Notes under the pieces: model-generated
Told to the model about the DNA's origin: nothing
The model's database searches: none
What the model saw: the letters and a program-made list of their open reading frames with translations, nothing else
Translations under genes and position numbers: made by a program
Shown: positions 6,344 to 7,406 of the stretch, one piece after another
Layout: each line of letters begins with the position of its first letter
How positions within the stretch are numbered: the first letter of the stretch is position 1
Assembly (NCBI GenBank): GCA_902803675.1
Contig: CADCQZ010000129.1
Span: 1 to 7,406, forward strand
DNA: 7,406 bases
Source of the DNA: an uncultured Eubacteriales bacterium
Lineage (GTDB): Bacteria; Bacillota_A; Clostridia; Christensenellales; Aristaeellaceae
Direction: 5' to 3'

Positions 6344-7204
6344 ATGGCGGTATGCGCGGTGTGCTTCAGGCACTGTGACCTCAAAGACGGGCAGACGGGC
6401 GCCTGCGCGGCCAGGCGGGAAAAGGACGGGGCCGTGGTGCCCGTGTATTACGGGAAGATATCCTCCCTGGCCCTGGACCCCATCGAAAAAAAGCCCCTCG
6501 CGCGCTTCCATCCCGGCAGCCTGATCCTGTCCGCGGGCAGCCTGGGGTGCAATCTGAAGTGCCCCTTCTGCCAGAACCACGGTATCGCCCAGCCGGGGCC
6601 CGGGGGGACGTTCCGTTCGGACACGGAGGACATGTCCCCCGCGCAGCTGGCGGACCTGGCCGACAGGCTCCGGCCGCGGGGCAATATCGGGATCGCCTTC
6701 ACCTACAACGAGCCCCTGGTGAACTATGAGTACGTGCTGGACACGGCGGGGATCTGCCGGGAAAAAGGCCTCAAGACCGTGCTGGTGACCAACGGCACCG
6801 CGTCCCTGACGGTGCTTGAGGCCCTGGCCCCTTATATCGACGCCATGAACATCGACCTGAAGGGCTTCACGGAAAGGTACTACCGGGAGGTGCTCAAAGG
6901 AGACCTGGCAATGACGAAGACCTTCATCCGCGAGGCGGTGAAAAACTGCCATGTGGAGCTGACCACGCTGATCGTGCCCGGGGAGAACGACAGTGACGGG
7001 GAGATGGACAGCTTGAGCGGCTGGATCGCGGACCTCACGGACGTGTACGGCGGAAAGGAGGGCCGTGAGATCCCCCTGCACATCACCAGGTTCTTCCCCC
7101 GGCACCGCATGACGGACCGGGGGCCGACGGATATCGGCAGGATCCTTCATTTGACCGGGATCGCCCGGCGGCACCTGAAATACGTCTATCCTGGAAATAT
7201 ATAA
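6344..7204 (+). CDS. amrS: AmmeMemoRadiSam system radical SAM enzyme, short form
   Basis: A 286-residue radical SAM enzyme that should bind a 4Fe-4S cluster and cleave S-adenosylmethionine. The cluster motif is GCNLKCPFCQNH (Cys69, Cys73, Cys76: CX3CX2C). The family's N-terminal cysteine cluster, Cys4, Cys7, Cys11 and Cys21 in a CxxCxxxC...G.C pattern, precedes it, followed by YYGKISSLALDPIEKKPL (35-52). TYNEPLVNYEY (120-130), VLVTNGT (146-152) and MNIDLKG (168-174) are the expected barrel strands, the last two resembling pyruvate formate-lyase activating enzymes. The chain stops at VYPGNI. As I recall, longer relatives (about 330 residues) continue from this point into a Cys-containing tail. 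No such tail is readable in any frame downstream, so this is a short form, not an obvious frameshift. It is cytoplasmic and oxygen-sensitive by family. Its substrate is unknown, and the adjacent AMMECR1 fusion protein is the likely partner. Confidence 0.94.
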   Translation: MAVCAVCFRHCDLKDGQTGACAARREKDGAVVPVYYGKISSLALDPIEKKPLARFHPGSLILSAGSLGCNLKCPFCQNHGIAQPGPGGTFRSDTEDMSPAQLADLADRLRPRGNIGIAFTYNEPLVNYEYVLDTAGICREKGLKTVLVTNGTASLTVLEALAPYIDAMNIDLKGFTERYYREVLKGDLAMTKTFIREAVKNCHVELTTLIVPGENDSDGEMDSLSGWIADLTDVYGGKEGREIPLHITRFFPRHRMTDRGPTDIGRILHLTGIARRHLKYVYPGNI

Positions 7205-7243
7205 GGGCCGGTGAACGCGGCCTGACGGAGGATCGGGATAACA

Positions 7244-7298
7244 GATAAGGAAAGACCGGCGGCGCGGAAGAACTCCGCGCCGCCGGTCTTTCCTTATC
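7244..7298. terminator. Perfect 25-bp hairpin, probable bidirectional intrinsic terminator
   Basis: Arms 7244-7268 and 7274-7298 are exact reverse complements around the 5-base loop AGAAC. The GC-rich core is flanked by AAAGA on the left and TCTTT on the right, so either strand gives a GC stem followed by a pyrimidine-rich, T-containing tract, though not a pure T run. It lies 39 bases after the amrS stop and 16 bases past the stop of the convergent gene, where both operons need to end. The left flank carries a near repeat, GATAACA then GATAAGG; skipping 7 bases would extend the pairing into CGGGAT. Confidence 0.85.
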
Positions 7299-7314
7299 CC
7301 GCGGTCTTAAAAGA

Positions 7315-7406
7315 TCACACGGGCACTTTCACCACGGCCTTTTTGACCTGACACACAGCGTCCGCCGTGATGCCGGGCAGATGGGCTTCCTCCGGGAAGA
7401 CCACCA
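7315..7406 (-). CDS. C-terminal end of a YhcH/YjgK/YiaL (EbgC-like) family protein, 5' part outside window
   Basis: The reverse strand reads VVFPEEAHLPGITADAV, then CQVKKAVVKVPV and TGA at 7317-7315: 29 residues plus a split codon at the window edge. The pattern hydrophobic-FxPEEAHxPG, about ten residues, then VKKxVVKV is the characteristic ending of the YhcH/YjgK/YiaL family (DUF386), small cupin-fold proteins linked to sialic acid (NanQ) and other sugar catabolism and to the EbgC subunit of evolved beta-galactosidase. The visible histidine is probably one of the cupin metal ligands. Rejection of chance rests on the match of both blocks at the right spacing and a stop directly after KVPV. 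It converges on amrS and shares the hairpin at 7244-7298. Substrate cannot be judged from this fragment. Confidence 0.78.
   Translation of the reverse strand, partial: VVFPEEAHLPGITADAVCQVKKAVVKVPV

Noticed and set aside
6167..7174. Reverse-strand open frame of 335 codons opposite the radical SAM gene
   Set aside because: Antisense to a gene with clear CX3CX2C and barrel motifs; no recognisable protein.
7206..7222. Small hairpin GGCCG with CGGCC just after the radical SAM stop
   Set aside because: Only 5 bp with no T tract, and the much stronger hairpin at 7244-7298 already accounts for termination.
7202..7243. Possible frameshift loss of a Cys-containing tail from the radical SAM gene
   Set aside because: No frame after the stop contains a CxxC pair or family-like sequence, and the space to the terminator is too short for the tail.
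1..7406. CRISPR arrays, tRNA or rRNA genes, insertion sequences, riboswitches
   Set aside because: No spaced direct repeats, tRNA-like cloverleaf, transposase motif or long conserved leader was seen; the two leaders are only about 43 and 54 bases.

Overview
The window is GC-rich, densely coding bacterial DNA. Its strong AGGAGG-type ribosome binding sites, exact TATAAT -10 boxes and gene content (oxygen-sensitive radical SAM enzyme, secreted type I pullulanase, YhcH-family sugar protein) suggest a GC-rich anaerobic Bacillota (Clostridia-like, perhaps gut or rumen). This taxonomic guess is an inference; no marker gene is present.

Layout. Positions 1-4753 hold a leftward three-gene set transcribed from about 4800: a DUF2804 protein, then a secreted type I pullulanase (pulA), then a Gfo/Idh/MocA oxidoreductase that leaves the window at position 1. 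Gaps are 56 and 29 bases with no visible terminator, so one operon is likely. Positions 4754-4938 form a divergent control region with two back-to-back sigma-A-type promoters (each with a 17-base spacer) and an imperfect palindrome lying over the leftward -35 box. Positions 4939-7204 hold a rightward two-gene operon of the AmmeMemoRadiSam class: a fusion of a class III extradiol-dioxygenase-like (LigB/Memo-like) domain with an AMMECR1 domain, followed 19 bases later by the partner radical SAM enzyme. A perfect 25-bp hairpin at 7244-7298 looks like a bidirectional terminator. It separates this operon from a convergent gene whose last 29 residues (7315-7406) match the C-terminal end of the YhcH/YjgK/YiaL family.

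How the genes may work together. The pullulanase debranches alpha-glucans outside the cell. The oxidoreductase and the YhcH-like protein fit general carbohydrate metabolism, and the DUF2804 protein has no known biochemical role. The AMMECR1 and radical SAM pair is the least understood part of the window: the two proteins are a recognised co-occurring set, but I know of no established substrate or product. It is the best candidate here for an undescribed biochemical system.
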